From the NCBI RefSeq assembly GCF_002723995.1, contig NZ_BEWP01000006.1:62001-126000 (forward strand): a stretch of 64,000 bases of DNA, in the 5' to 3' direction. Every line of letters starts with the position of its first letter. Positions within the stretch are counted from its first letter, which is position 1. Of this stretch, positions 8,945 through 15,935 are shown piece after piece. The translations under genes were made by a program, and so were the position numbers. Below the pieces are notes generated by a model. The model made no database searches, had not been told where the DNA came from, and saw only the letters and a list, made by a program, of their open reading frames with translations. This DNA is from Gluconobacter kondonii (GTDB taxonomy: Bacteria; Pseudomonadota; Alphaproteobacteria; Acetobacterales; Acetobacteraceae).

Positions 8945-9226
8945 CTAATAGGATGCGAGCCGGTATCCGGATCCGACGGGCTCAAGCACGCCACACTGGA
9001 CGAGTGAGGGCAGAGCATCGCGAACCGCACCGGCATCCGCCGCCAGATAGCGGGCGATGTCGTCTGACGTGGCACCGGTGCGGCCAGGCGCGCGGATGCT
9101 CGGCACGACGTCGCCGACATCCGTCAGCCCCAGCCAGATTGCCCGCGCCGCGAGCGACAGGGGCTGCCAGCGTCGATCGGACATGACGGCCCGCGCGTGC
9201 TTTCCCGGACGCTCGCGGCGCGACAT
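8945..9226 (-). CDS. Small winged-helix-like protein in the replication operon
   Basis: A 93-residue basic protein. Residues ~49-90 (TGATSDDIARYLAADAGAVR then LVQCGVLEPVGSGYRLA) have the helix, recognition helix and wing pattern of a winged-helix DNA-binding domain. The ATG at 9226 overlaps the helicase stop in a TGATG junction, so it is translated directly after the helicase. A further in-frame ATG exists at codon 15. A DNA-binding role in replication is inferred. The 51 bp after its stop, up to the next gene, contain two copies of AAAACCTA. Confidence 0.5.
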   Translation of the reverse strand: MSRRERPGKHARAVMSDRRWQPLSLAARAIWLGLTDVGDVVPSIRAPGRTGATSDDIARYLAADAGAVRDALPSLVQCGVLEPVGSGYRLASY

Positions 9227-10776
9227 CAGGCGAACTCCAGACCTGCACCCCATGCCGGGCTGCGCATGTCCTCGCCCGCATCGCGGAACCATGTCGTTTC
9301 ATTGTCGAACAGCATCCGGCAGCGACCTTCAGGTCCGTGCCGGTTTTTCACGACGAACACGTCGCCCTTACCGCGCGCGGCATCAAGACGCTCCTGAAAC
9401 TCCTGACAGCGCACATTGAATGCGTCGTGGGTTTCCTTGTCCCGTTTGACCAGACCGCCCGAGGACGCCTCTTTCTGAATGTAGTAATGTTCGCGATGGA
9501 TCAGGGCTACCGCATCCGCATCCTTCTCAAGAGAGCCTGTATCTCCTAAATCCGACATCATTGGCCGCTTGTTCTCCCGCTTTTCCGATTCACGGTTGAG
9601 CTGAGCCAAAACGACAAGGGGTACCCCTAATTCCATGGCGAGCGATTTTAATTCTCTACTGACTTCCGATAGCTCCTCATGGCGCATGCGCCCTTGGACA
9701 CGCGACGAGCCCTTCATCAGTTGCACATAATCCAGCACAATCGCGTCCAGTCCGCGTTTGGATCTCTTCATGCGGCGCGCACGCGAGCGAAGTTGTCCGA
9801 CGGTTAGACCTCCACGGGAGTCGATCTCGAGCGGAAGCTTCTGGGCTTCGTCACAGGCTCCTTGAAGAGCATTCCATTGCCACGCTTCGAGTTCCGGCTG
9901 CTGACCGGTTTCTGCGTCCTCGGGTACATCCCAGCGACGGCCCGAAAAAACAGAGCGCAGATTCAGGCCAGCCCTTGCGGCCCCACCACGAGCACCGACC
10001 TGTTCGGCCGTCATTTCACCGGACCAGAACAACGTCCTCTTGCCACCCGATGCGATGCGCAACGCGATCCCGAGGCCAAGAGATGTCTTGCCCATCGCTG
10101 GCCGTGCCCCGATCACATACATATTCCCGCCGACCAGACCGTTCGTCAGCCGATCGAGCGACCGATAACCCCAGGACAGACCGGCCAGCGCGGAACCGCG
10201 TTCGACGGCTTCACGGGCCGAGATCAGGGCATTGCACAGAGCCTCGTGGAACGTGACGTTCGGCTGACTGTCAGACATGCCCATGGCAATGTGCAGCAGA
10301 GCTGATTCGTGCCCTTCGACAATATCTTCCGCACGCTGATCTTCCGGCCGACTGCACAGATCTGATGTCTGCTGACACAGCGTCATTAACTCACGACGCA
10401 TTGCAGCGTCGCGGATCTCACGGGCATAATCCAGCGCGACCAGCGGGCTGACATAGGCATTCATCAGCTTGGCGAGATATTCTCGGGGGTTCAGTTTGCC
10501 CCAGACCAGTTCGTCCGGATGCTCGAAATGCCTGATGATCGTCAGGATATCGACCTTGCGCGCCTCATTGTACATGAGGAGAGCCTTCTCATAGATCTGG
10601 GCGTTCACCGGATCCGAGAAATGTTCAGGCCGCAGGATCTCTTCCACGGCTTCCAGTGTCTTCTTTGAGTCGACCAGAACCGAACCCAGCAAACCATGCT
10701 CACACCCAAGGTTCTGCGGCACCGACCGCAAAGCGCCACCGAACAGGCCGGGATCAACGGGTTTATGAATACTCAT
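9226..10776 (-). CDS. DnaB-type replicative helicase
   Basis: A 516-residue hexameric helicase that unwinds the phage origin fork. The N-terminal helical domain begins near CEHGLLGSVL (residue ~25); the RecA-like domain has Walker A GARPAMGKTS (~residue 220), the Walker B region IVLDYVQLM (~residue 345) and the later GDTGSLEKDADAV motif. Length is slightly above the usual ~460. The start overlaps the upstream tandem-HTH gene by 4 nt. It carries its own helicase rather than a loader, which suggests the phage supplies its own fork motor. Confidence 0.93.
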   Translation of the reverse strand: MSIHKPVDPGLFGGALRSVPQNLGCEHGLLGSVLVDSKKTLEAVEEILRPEHFSDPVNAQIYEKALLMYNEARKVDILTIIRHFEHPDELVWGKLNPREYLAKLMNAYVSPLVALDYAREIRDAAMRRELMTLCQQTSDLCSRPEDQRAEDIVEGHESALLHIAMGMSDSQPNVTFHEALCNALISAREAVERGSALAGLSWGYRSLDRLTNGLVGGNMYVIGARPAMGKTSLGLGIALRIASGGKRTLFWSGEMTAEQVGARGGAARAGLNLRSVFSGRRWDVPEDAETGQQPELEAWQWNALQGACDEAQKLPLEIDSRGGLTVGQLRSRARRMKRSKRGLDAIVLDYVQLMKGSSRVQGRMRHEELSEVSRELKSLAMELGVPLVVLAQLNRESEKRENKRPMMSDLGDTGSLEKDADAVALIHREHYYIQKEASSGGLVKRDKETHDAFNVRCQEFQERLDAARGKGDVFVVKNRHGPEGRCRMLFDNETTWFRDAGEDMRSPAWGAGLEFA

Positions 10777-11222
10777 GCCGCGACGGCCTCCCCGGCCGGT
10801 TTCGTGGAGCGACGCCGGTAGCAGGTCAGCCGCACATAGCCCATGACGCGGAGCAGATCGTCCGTCGCCTTGGCTTCATCATTGAGGAATTTGGAGACGC
10901 TCGAAGCGTTGAGGCCGTTCACCCGACAAAAGCCGCGCAACGAGCCCACAGTGCGAATGCGTGTTTCCACTTTTGTAAAAAACTGGAAGTTATTGATCAG
11001 CGAAGCATCTTTCCCGCCGCCGACCGCGCGATAGCGTGGAAAGCAATCAAAACCAGCTGCATCCAAGAAAGCAGCCGACGGGAGCCGTCTGCCGTTCAGG
11101 ATCTGCGAAACCGTCGTATGCGACATGCCGATCTGCTCGGCATATCGAACCTGATTTCCAGCCGCGCTGACGTCTGTTTCCAGTTCCGCACAAAATCCAA
11201 TGAAATCCAGAATGTCAGCCAC
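10773..11222 (-). CDS. Protein with two tandem HTH units
   Basis: A 149-residue protein that appears to be an internal duplication. Residues ~6-58 contain FCAELETDVSAAGNQVRYAE followed by an HTH (IGMSHTTVSQILNGRR), and residues ~80-130 repeat the plan with FFTKVETRIRTVGSLRGFCR followed by NGLNASSVSKFLND. Both units look like single Cro/C1-type HTH domains, so one chain could bind a palindrome as a pseudo-dimer. It is the gene just upstream of the helicase and overlaps it by 4 nt. Role unknown: a regulator or origin-binding protein are both possible. Confidence 0.6.
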   Translation of the reverse strand: MADILDFIGFCAELETDVSAAGNQVRYAEQIGMSHTTVSQILNGRRLPSAAFLDAAGFDCFPRYRAVGGGKDASLINNFQFFTKVETRIRTVGSLRGFCRVNGLNASSVSKFLNDEAKATDDLLRVMGYVRLTCYRRRSTKPAGEAVAA

Positions 11223-11493
11223 GCCCTGAACCCCACTGCGCCGGCATCTTCATGCGCCCACCCTCGACGAGCGTCATGCCGGACGAGAAGCGCCGCACCT
11301 GATTGTGCAGATCGGGCCTGATGCGCGCACTCTCGCGGATCGCTTTGGCATCGAGAGGTTCGGGGAACCGAACGTAAGCTCCCTTCCCTCCGACCGGCCA
11401 TTTCTCATGGCGCGAACCCTCAACAGGCAGCGCGCACTCGCCCTGAACCAAGCTTTCTGCCACAGCCTCGGTCATGCCTACGCGATCAAGCAT
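11215..11493 (-). CDS. Hypothetical protein, early operon
   Basis: A 92-residue protein with no family I recognise. It contains VEGSRHEKWPVGGKGAYVRF and ends in a Gly/Arg-rich tail; no membrane segment or HTH is evident. The ATG at 11493 has GGAGGC upstream and overlaps the end of the preceding HTH gene by 8 nt; its own stop overlaps the start of the tandem-HTH gene. The tight overlaps on both sides support it as a real operon member. Confidence 0.55.
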   Translation of the reverse strand: MLDRVGMTEAVAESLVQGECALPVEGSRHEKWPVGGKGAYVRFPEPLDAKAIRESARIRPDLHNQVRRFSSGMTLVEGGRMKMPAQWGSGRG

Positions 11494-11725
11494 TGACGCC
11501 TCCCAGCACGAGACCCATTCCAACCGGCATCGGTCGACGAACTGGGCGCCGCCGCGTCGTGGTCGCGACGACCTGTCGCGTCAGCCCCAGACGGCCAATC
11601 AGGCCATGAGCGCTGCCAACGGAGATCCCCGCCTGGCGCGCGATGCGCTGCACACCATGGCCGTCCGCGTGAAGGCGACGCACCATAGGTTCGAGACGAG
11701 TGTAATCATGGGAGGGTCGGGCCAT
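11486..11725 (-). CDS. Small HTH protein (resolvase/Hin-type HTH)
   Basis: A 79-residue basic protein. Residues ~10-52 (LEPMVRRLHADGHGVQRIARQ then AGISVGSAHGLIGRLGL) match a simple three-helix HTH of the Hin/resolvase or MarR-unrelated 'HTH_23' kind. The C-terminus is Arg-rich (TTRRRPVRRP). The second of two adjacent ATG codons is used here because GAGGAA is 5 nt before it. A DNA-binding accessory role is inferred. Confidence 0.55.
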   Translation of the reverse strand: MARPSHDYTRLEPMVRRLHADGHGVQRIARQAGISVGSAHGLIGRLGLTRQVVATTTRRRPVRRPMPVGMGLVLGGVNA

Positions 11726-11732
11726 CATTTCC

Positions 11733-11924
11733 TCAGAGGGTCTGGATCCAGCCTTCGAGGAGACGCATCACTTTGCGGATGCGCCTGTCTCGACGCTGGA
11801 TTGATTGGATCTCCCGTCCGATCCACCACTGCACAATGAAAATGACGACGCCGCGCGCCCTGAAGCGCGCATAAATCAGCCAGTTTTCAGCAATGGGACC
11901 GAACAGAAAAACGAGAACTGTCAT
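11733..11924 (-). CDS. Small protein with one hydrophobic segment
   Basis: A 63-residue protein with two hydrophobic stretches (TVLVFLFGPIAENWLIY at residues 2-18 and GVVIFIVQWWIG at ~25-36) followed by a basic C-terminus (REIQSIQRRDRRIRK). It could be a small membrane protein. Its ATG overlaps the upstream stop by 4 nt, which supports translation. Function unknown. Confidence 0.45.
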   Translation of the reverse strand: MTVLVFLFGPIAENWLIYARFRARGVVIFIVQWWIGREIQSIQRRDRRIRKVMRLLEGWIQTL

Positions 11925-12193
11925 GCGGCGCCCCTGTCATTGAGGCTGTCCAGCTGCTGCTGGAGCCGGAGCTGCCGCGCCTGAAGTGTCTGAATGCGGG
12001 CCTCGCGAACGGCTTCCCATTCGCCAGCCGTGACCGAACGGATCTCATGGTGCCAGCAGGCGCGAACGCGGCGCTCCGTCAGGCCGAACAGGCGCGCAAC
12101 CTCACGGAATGCGCCCTTCAGCCCGAGGCCGCGCCGATCGCGGACCTCCTCATTCACCATGTCCTGGAAGCGTTCGGTCAGCGCATCAGACAT
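11921..12193 (-). CDS. HTH and coiled-coil protein, first gene of the leftward operon
   Basis: A 90-residue protein: an HTH-like region (GAFREVARLFGLTERRVRAC, residues ~26-45) followed by a helical, Gln/Leu-rich C-terminus (LQARQLRLQQQLDSL) with coiled-coil character. I start it at the ATG at 12193. The open frame continues to 12271 but the extra N-terminus is just the translation of DNA repeats (LGISPK twice), better explained as promoter operators. It is the first gene of the leftward replication/packaging block and may regulate it. Confidence 0.55.
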   Translation of the reverse strand: MSDALTERFQDMVNEEVRDRRGLGLKGAFREVARLFGLTERRVRACWHHEIRSVTAGEWEAVREARIQTLQARQLRLQQQLDSLNDRGAA

Positions 12194-12208
12194 GGCACTG
12201 AACCGGGC

Positions 12209-12261
12209 CTTGGGTGAAATACCCGCGCGCTTGGGTGAAATACCCAACATCTTGGGCGTCC
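12209..12261. promoter_or_regulatory. Three direct repeats at exact 21-bp spacing, probable operators of the leftward operon
   Basis: CTTGGGTGAAATACCC occurs at 12209-12224 and 12230-12245, and a degenerate third copy starts CTTGGGCGTCC at 12251. Each full copy is partly palindromic (GGGT-5-ACCC). The 21-bp period is two helical turns, so proteins would sit on one face of the DNA. The array directly precedes the first leftward gene. Confidence 0.6.
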
Positions 12262-12385
12262 TTCCTGTCATTGTTCTGGGTGTTGAGTGCCGGAACAGTT
12301 GACGGGAAGAAGGAGACCAAATGACGAAGAGCAGCCTTTACGTGGGATATTGTGAAGCCCGGTTCAGGATTGCGAATTTTCCAGT

Positions 12386-12415
12386 AATGGCCGGGGATTC
12401 GACACCCCGGCCATT
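12386..12415. repeat. Perfect inverted repeat, 11-bp GC-rich arms
   Basis: Arms AATGGCCGGGG and CCCCGGCCATT are separated by 8 nt. There is no T-tract on either side, so a simple intrinsic terminator is unlikely; an RNA hairpin or protein site is possible. It lies in the gap between the leftward operon promoter and the gene at 12460; I see no gene in 12272-12459. Confidence 0.5.
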
Positions 12416-12459
12416 TCGGATCACCATGGAAGGGACCAACCAAACCCATGGAGATTCTG

Positions 12460-12705
12460 ATGTCAGAAACCCAGTCGGCACTTCCCGTCATCATGAGCAT
12501 GAAACTGAAAGAAGGAGGAAACCTGAAGGTAAAAGTGTATCTGCCGCCTTCGGACCCGGCATACGTCGGCCATGAACTCACCCTCGCCATTCCCGTTCTT
12601 GGCAGCGGCATTGGGGAACCCAACCGACAAATGCTCGCAAATGCACTGGAGCGTCTGGGGCAAGACGTCGATACCGCAATCATGCGCCTTCGCGGCCTTC
12701 GTTAG
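12460..12705 (+). CDS. Small hypothetical phage protein
   Basis: An 81-residue protein. The N-terminal part (MKLKEGGNLKVKVYLPPSD) suggests a beta-rich start and the C-terminal part (NRQMLANALERLGQDVDTAI) a helix. A gene of similar size and plan (KLKEDGNLDI at the start, AAELGRDLLDAAE at the end) is present in prophage 2 at 23827-24078, so these are probably related small phage proteins. The ATG at 12460 has GGAG 6 nt upstream. Its 3' end overlaps the convergent gene by 26 nt. Function unknown. Confidence 0.5.
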   Translation: MSETQSALPVIMSMKLKEGGNLKVKVYLPPSDPAYVGHELTLAIPVLGSGIGEPNRQMLANALERLGQDVDTAIMRLRGLR

Positions 12706-13150
12706 AGACTGCGCGCAAATATGGCTGGTGGCGTCCAGCGACGTCCCAAACGCTTTCGTGAGAGTCCGGACGCTTTCGTGCAACCTCGGCAAAGCTCACC
12801 ATGAGGCGATTGATCTGGTCCCGAAACTCAGGAGCACTCATCGCCTCAACGGTCTCGGCATACGGCGCACAGGCATCGATCGCACGACGTGCATGATTCA
12901 GCGCGCGAAGAAGTTCTGCCCGTTCATCAGCCGCCCCGACTACACCAAGCGCCATGAACCGCTTCATTTCCTCACGGCGCTGAGTCATTGCTTCGAGCCA
13001 GTATTCGGAGCCGGTCTCTGGCGTGCTGTCGCGGGATTCCTCTTCGCCCTTAAAAAGATTGGAGAAATCGAATTGCAGATTCATGAGATTCTCATCTCGA
13101 TCATTCCGCCGTGAAAGTCGCTGCCGGATTTTCTGTATGATCGAACGCAT
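12680..13150 (-). CDS. Hypothetical helical protein
   Basis: A 156-residue charged, helix-rich protein. An N-terminal basic segment (IQKIRQRLSRRNDRDENLMN) resembles the opening of many phage accessory proteins, and LQFDFSNLFKGEEE recalls the LQFDDLF stretch of the Nu1-like protein at 6637-7239. No catalytic motif is visible. It is transcribed leftwards toward the replication block. The ATG at 13150 is preferred to a GTG one codon upstream. Confidence 0.5.
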   Translation of the reverse strand: MRSIIQKIRQRLSRRNDRDENLMNLQFDFSNLFKGEEESRDSTPETGSEYWLEAMTQRREEMKRFMALGVVGAADERAELLRALNHARRAIDACAPYAETVEAMSAPEFRDQINRLMVSFAEVARKRPDSHESVWDVAGRHQPYLRAVSNEGREGA

Positions 13151-13251
13151 CACGCTGCCTGCTCCCGGTTCTGTTCGGGGCCGAAAACATCAGGGCGGAA
13201 AAACGCCATGATGCTTTTCCCGATTGGCCCCATCATTAAAGAGAAGTTGAT

Positions 13252-13791
13252 ATGCAGTTTATTGTTGGCGTGATCGCCCTTGCGGGTCTTATCGCCTACT
13301 TCACTGGCATAAATTTTATCAAAGTCACCGAATACACTATCGGAACGATAGTTGTTCTGTGGATCACGTGGATTATTACCTCGGCGGTTATGGTATTCAC
13401 GCCGCTTGGCGACCGGTTGCCTACAGCCCAGAAACAGCGATTCAGAGGGAAGAATGCCCCCGGAACGCAGATCGAACCACCCAACACGCGTCGCCGGGAA
13501 GACGCTGCCCACACAGATTCGATCCGCATTGAACATGTCCGCGTTACGATCCAGTTCAGCGCTTGGGGTAGCGGGCGCGGAATTGTTACGTCGCGAACGA
13601 TTGTTCCCTACGAGATGCATTATTTCGTCGACCGCAAGGGTATCACTGTCCCGACCGCGATTGAGGCCTACTGTGAGCTTCGAAAGGAAATGCGAACATT
13701 TCGCTATCGTCGCATTATGAATGCGTATGATCCCATTACGGGCGAGATCATTGATAATTTGGGATTGTACCTGTGGGACCGGCAGCGATGA
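13252..13791 (+). CDS. Hypothetical membrane protein
   Basis: A 179-residue protein with two N-terminal membrane segments (residues ~3-20, MQFIVGVIALAGLIAYF, and ~29-50, IGTIVVLWITWIITSAVMVF) and a ~125-residue hydrophilic C-terminal domain with beta-rich character (IEHVRVTIQFSAWGSG, TIVPYEMHYFVDRKGITV). A weak GAGAAG site precedes the ATG. Location beside the immunity region and membrane topology are compatible with a lysogenically expressed superinfection-exclusion protein, but that is only inference. A 216-codon frame on the opposite strand is less protein-like and is taken as a shadow. Confidence 0.5.
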   Translation: MQFIVGVIALAGLIAYFTGINFIKVTEYTIGTIVVLWITWIITSAVMVFTPLGDRLPTAQKQRFRGKNAPGTQIEPPNTRRREDAAHTDSIRIEHVRVTIQFSAWGSGRGIVTSRTIVPYEMHYFVDRKGITVPTAIEAYCELRKEMRTFRYRRIMNAYDPITGEIIDNLGLYLWDRQR

Positions 13792-13796
13792 GTAAA

Positions 13797-14015
13797 TCAT
13801 GCGGCTTGCCCCGGCTCTTCAATAGAAATCTCGTGAATGAGATCACTCGCCGTAACTTGCCCGTCGGTGGCTCTGTGTATTGCTCCCAGCATTCGTGGCG
13901 AGGGAATGGTTTGCCGCGAAATCCACCGTGAAACAGTCGTATGCGACACACCCAAACGCCGCGCGAGCGACATTTGGTTTTCTCTGTTGGCCGTCATCCA
14001 TGCTTCGAGCTTCAT
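13797..14015 (-). CDS. Cro-like HTH regulator of prophage 1
   Basis: A 72-residue protein with a clear XRE/YdaS-type HTH (RENQMSLARRLGVSHTTVSR, residues ~11-30) and a short C-terminal region. It is divergent from the repressor gene at 14108, with two 17-bp operators between them. The ATG at 14015 matches the family start; a longer frame to 14057 runs through the operators. No ribosome binding site precedes the ATG, so the transcript may be leaderless. It probably controls the lytic/lysogenic switch opposite to the repressor. Confidence 0.7.
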   Translation of the reverse strand: MKLEAWMTANRENQMSLARRLGVSHTTVSRWISRQTIPSPRMLGAIHRATDGQVTASDLIHEISIEEPGQAA

Positions 14016-14023
14016 GTAATTTA

Positions 14024-14056
14024 TGTGCACCCCATGCACTGTGCATGTCAAGCACA
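14024..14056. promoter_or_regulatory. Two 17-bp operators between the Cro-like gene and the repressor
   Basis: The motif is TGTGCA-N5-TGCACA. Operator 1 at 14024-14040 (one mismatch in the right arm) and operator 2 at 14040-14056 (one mismatch) share one base. On the minus strand a TTGACA (-35-like) lies inside operator 2, so bound repressor would block the leftward Cro-like promoter. Confidence 0.7.
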
Positions 14057-14107
14057 TTGTGCGTGAGGCGGCGTGGCATCTCCCTGAAAGGGGCGTGAGA
14101 CTGCGAT

Positions 14108-14428
14108 ATGCCTAAGATGAACCTCTCCCTTCAGTCCCACCTACGCGCATGGCGCAAACAAGTAGGGTTGTCACAAGAACAATTAGGGAACAAAATGGAT
14201 GTCGCGCATACAACTGTAGGCCGATGGGAGCGTGGAGAAGTGCCACTTACGTCCGACCAATTCGAGCATTTGGCCCGGATTTTCGAGGTTTCTCCAGCTG
14301 AACTTCTTGTCGCGCCACCTGACGCAGCCTCCGTCCGAGTCCTGCATGAAACATATGAAATAGTCCGGAACATGAGCCCTGAGACGCTTAGGCACTGGCT
14401 CGAAATCGGCAAGAAGCTCAGTTCATAA
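14108..14428 (+). CDS. XRE-family repressor of prophage 1
   Basis: A 106-residue protein with an N-terminal Cro/C1-type HTH (VGLSQEQLGNKMDVAHTTVGRW begins near residue 18; then ERGEVPLT) and a helical C-terminus (YEIVRNMSPETLRHWLEIGK) probably used for dimerisation. It lacks the peptidase-type C-terminal domain of lambda CI, so induction would not go through LexA-like self-cleavage. It is flanked on both sides by operator pairs of the same motif, as expected for the lysogeny repressor. The gene lies alone between the two promoters. Confidence 0.75.
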   Translation: MPKMNLSLQSHLRAWRKQVGLSQEQLGNKMDVAHTTVGRWERGEVPLTSDQFEHLARIFEVSPAELLVAPPDAASVRVLHETYEIVRNMSPETLRHWLEIGKKLSS

Positions 14429-14435
14429 ATTTATA

Positions 14436-14489
14436 TGTGCATGGTGCGCACAATTTAGGTTGACAGACAATGTGCACGAAATGCACATT
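14436..14489 (+). promoter_or_regulatory. Rightward early promoter with two operators
   Basis: Operator 3 is at 14436-14452 (one mismatch) and operator 4 at 14471-14487 is a perfect TGTGCA-N5-TGCACA. TTGACA at 14460-14465 gives a -35 and CACATT at 14484-14489 is the best -10 placement, so operator 4 fills the spacer. This should drive the operon beginning at 14522. Confidence 0.65.
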
Positions 14490-14521
14490 CCTCCCATCGC
14501 CACCCGCGATGGAGAGGTTTC

Positions 14522-14812
14522 ATGTCGTTTCAGTCGACCCGCGGACATCACTTGCGGTCCGCCCTGGACACGGTCCAGTGCTTTTTCCCAAAGATATTCC
14601 GTAGCTATCACCGCAGTCGCAGTCTTGCCCGTATAGCCGCGCTTCCGACCGAGGCGTTCCTCGCCCAGGCAGACAGCTACGACAAACTCGCCCAGTTCTA
14701 TGGCACCGCCCCTGCTGGCAATCCCCTCGCCGTCCTGTTCCGCGATCTCGCCGACAGATGGCGCTGCCGCGCCCCGTCACGCCAGATCGCGCATGATCGA
14801 GGTGCGGCATGA
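14522..14812 (+). CDS. Hypothetical early protein
   Basis: A 96-residue basic protein starting with a strong GGAGAGG site, the first gene of the rightward early operon. It contains a helical stretch (LPTEAFLAQADSYDKLAQFY, residues ~41-60) and an Arg-rich C-terminus. I recognise no family. Its stop overlaps the next start by 4 nt. Confidence 0.55.
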   Translation: MSFQSTRGHHLRSALDTVQCFFPKIFRSYHRSRSLARIAALPTEAFLAQADSYDKLAQFYGTAPAGNPLAVLFRDLADRWRCRAPSRQIAHDRGAA

Positions 14813-15234
14813 TCCGCAAGCCTCATCCCGCCGTTGGTGGACACACGCAGGAAAGCTTCGACGACTTCCTGCGCGGATATCATCCGGACATCCGTGAGCA
14901 GGCCCGCGACCTTCGGACGCGCATGGACTGGTGCCATATGTTGGCCAATGACTACGGCTCCATTGAGCCGCGAACTGAACGGTTCACTGTCATGGCGAAA
15001 ACGTGGAGCGAGTCAGCCGACAGTCTGGAAGAGCAGCTCATACTGCTCCTTTATGCGAACCGGCTTCCGGATCCTGTCCCGGGCATTCCGCCCGTCCCCG
15101 CCCATGCCGTTCAGAGCACGCCTCCTGTGGCACGTCAGTCCTCTCACGAAAGAGCGCGCCTGCGGACGTGGTGCGACAAGGCTGTCCGCAATCTGAGAGT
15201 GCTCGCCTACGCTGCACCGCGGGAGGGCTTGTGA
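14809..15234 (+). CDS. Hypothetical early protein
   Basis: A 141-residue protein with a central helix (SESADSLEEQLILLLYANRL, residues ~67-86) followed by a Pro-rich linker (PDPVPGIPPVPAH). A protein in prophage 2 (22506-22970) shows the same plan: a helix ending in ELIALLHATRP followed by ADPVPFPEPP. The two are probably distant relatives carried in the same early-region position. Function unknown. Translationally coupled on both sides (ATGA and TGATG junctions). Confidence 0.55.
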   Translation: MIRKPHPAVGGHTQESFDDFLRGYHPDIREQARDLRTRMDWCHMLANDYGSIEPRTERFTVMAKTWSESADSLEEQLILLLYANRLPDPVPGIPPVPAHAVQSTPPVARQSSHERARLRTWCDKAVRNLRVLAYAAPREGL

Positions 15235-15467
15235 TGGCCGGCAAACGTCGCAGCAACAAGCCATTCTCGATCTGTGATGGTCGAGGACAGATTGCTGCCC
15301 GCTACAGCACCCTCTGGCATGCCCATATGGCTGCTTCCGCATGGTGTCGGCAGAAGCGCGTCTCCGTCCCTGTCCGCAAGGGATGCAAGATCGTCGCCAT
15401 TGCGCGCCCCATCGAGGGCGGTCGCGTCACGCTCGACTGGGGCGATGCCCAGGAGCTGGCGCTATGA
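15234..15467 (+). CDS. Small hypothetical early protein
   Basis: A 77-residue basic protein (MAGKRRSNKPFSICDGRG at the start). The second half (SVPVRKGCKIVAIARP) is beta-like. It starts in a TGATG junction with the previous gene and its stop overlaps the next ATG, which supports it despite its size. I do not recognise it. Confidence 0.5.
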   Translation: MAGKRRSNKPFSICDGRGQIAARYSTLWHAHMAASAWCRQKRVSVPVRKGCKIVAIARPIEGGRVTLDWGDAQELAL

Positions 15468-15934
15468 CCGTCACGATCGTCGACATCCTTCAGGCGCTTC
15501 GTCGCAGGAAGGAGCCTGTTGCTGTAGCGGCTTTCTTTGAAATCCCAGAAACAGCCGTCCACGAGGTGTGGGATAATCTGTTCGAGTGCGGGATTGCTGC
15601 CGCGACGGTGTATCCGGCCGAGGTTACCGAACCCGCCGTCGTCGAAACGAGCCCGCCAGAAGGCATCACTGAACTGCCGCCCGCCAAGCCACGGCGAAAA
15701 GGCGATCCGCCCCCTACTGGACGCCCAAAAGGCGGACGGCCGGTGCCCAGCCACAGTTCCGACCCTTCAAAGATGAGCCCTCTTCACCAGGAAATGCTCC
15801 GCCTCCTTAAAGAAGGGCGCGGTACCGCCGAAGTCTCCCGAATGCTGAACGTGACGACCGCCACGGTCTCGACGCGTCGCCGGAAATTCGAGGACGCCAG
15901 CCTTCTCCCGGTCTCAAAATTCAGGAAACCCTGA
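15464..15934 (+). CDS. Protein with C-terminal HTH
   Basis: A 156-residue protein. The N-terminal ~45 residues are helical (VDILQALRRRKEPVAVAAFF, which looks like a degenerate winged helix); a Pro-rich basic linker (~68-100) leads to a C-terminal HTH of the LuxR/sigma type (MLRLLKEGRGTAEVSRMLNV then TTATVSTRRRKF). A DNA-binding regulator is likely. It overlaps the preceding gene by 4 nt and ends 1 nt before the next ATG. Confidence 0.55.
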   Translation: MTVTIVDILQALRRRKEPVAVAAFFEIPETAVHEVWDNLFECGIAAATVYPAEVTEPAVVETSPPEGITELPPAKPRRKGDPPPTGRPKGGRPVPSHSSDPSKMSPLHQEMLRLLKEGRGTAEVSRMLNVTTATVSTRRRKFEDASLLPVSKFRKP

Positions 15935-15935
15935 C

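Noticed and set aside
8945-9292. Longer version of the small winged-helix gene starting upstream of 9226.
   Set aside because: The extra N-terminus overlaps the helicase coding region in another frame and the TGATG coupling at 9226 is a better start.
12209-12261. Regularly spaced repeats considered as a CRISPR array.
   Set aside because: Only three short units at 21-bp spacing with 5-bp gaps; no spacers of normal length and no cas genes anywhere in the window.
12386-12415. Hairpin with a TTCGA-containing loop considered as a tRNA remnant.
   Set aside because: No acceptor or anticodon arm can be built around it.
13150-13800. 216-codon open frame on the minus strand covering the membrane protein gene at 13252-13791.
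   Set aside because: The plus-strand frame has two clear membrane segments and a plausible ribosome binding site; the minus frame is irregular in composition and has no recognisable domain.
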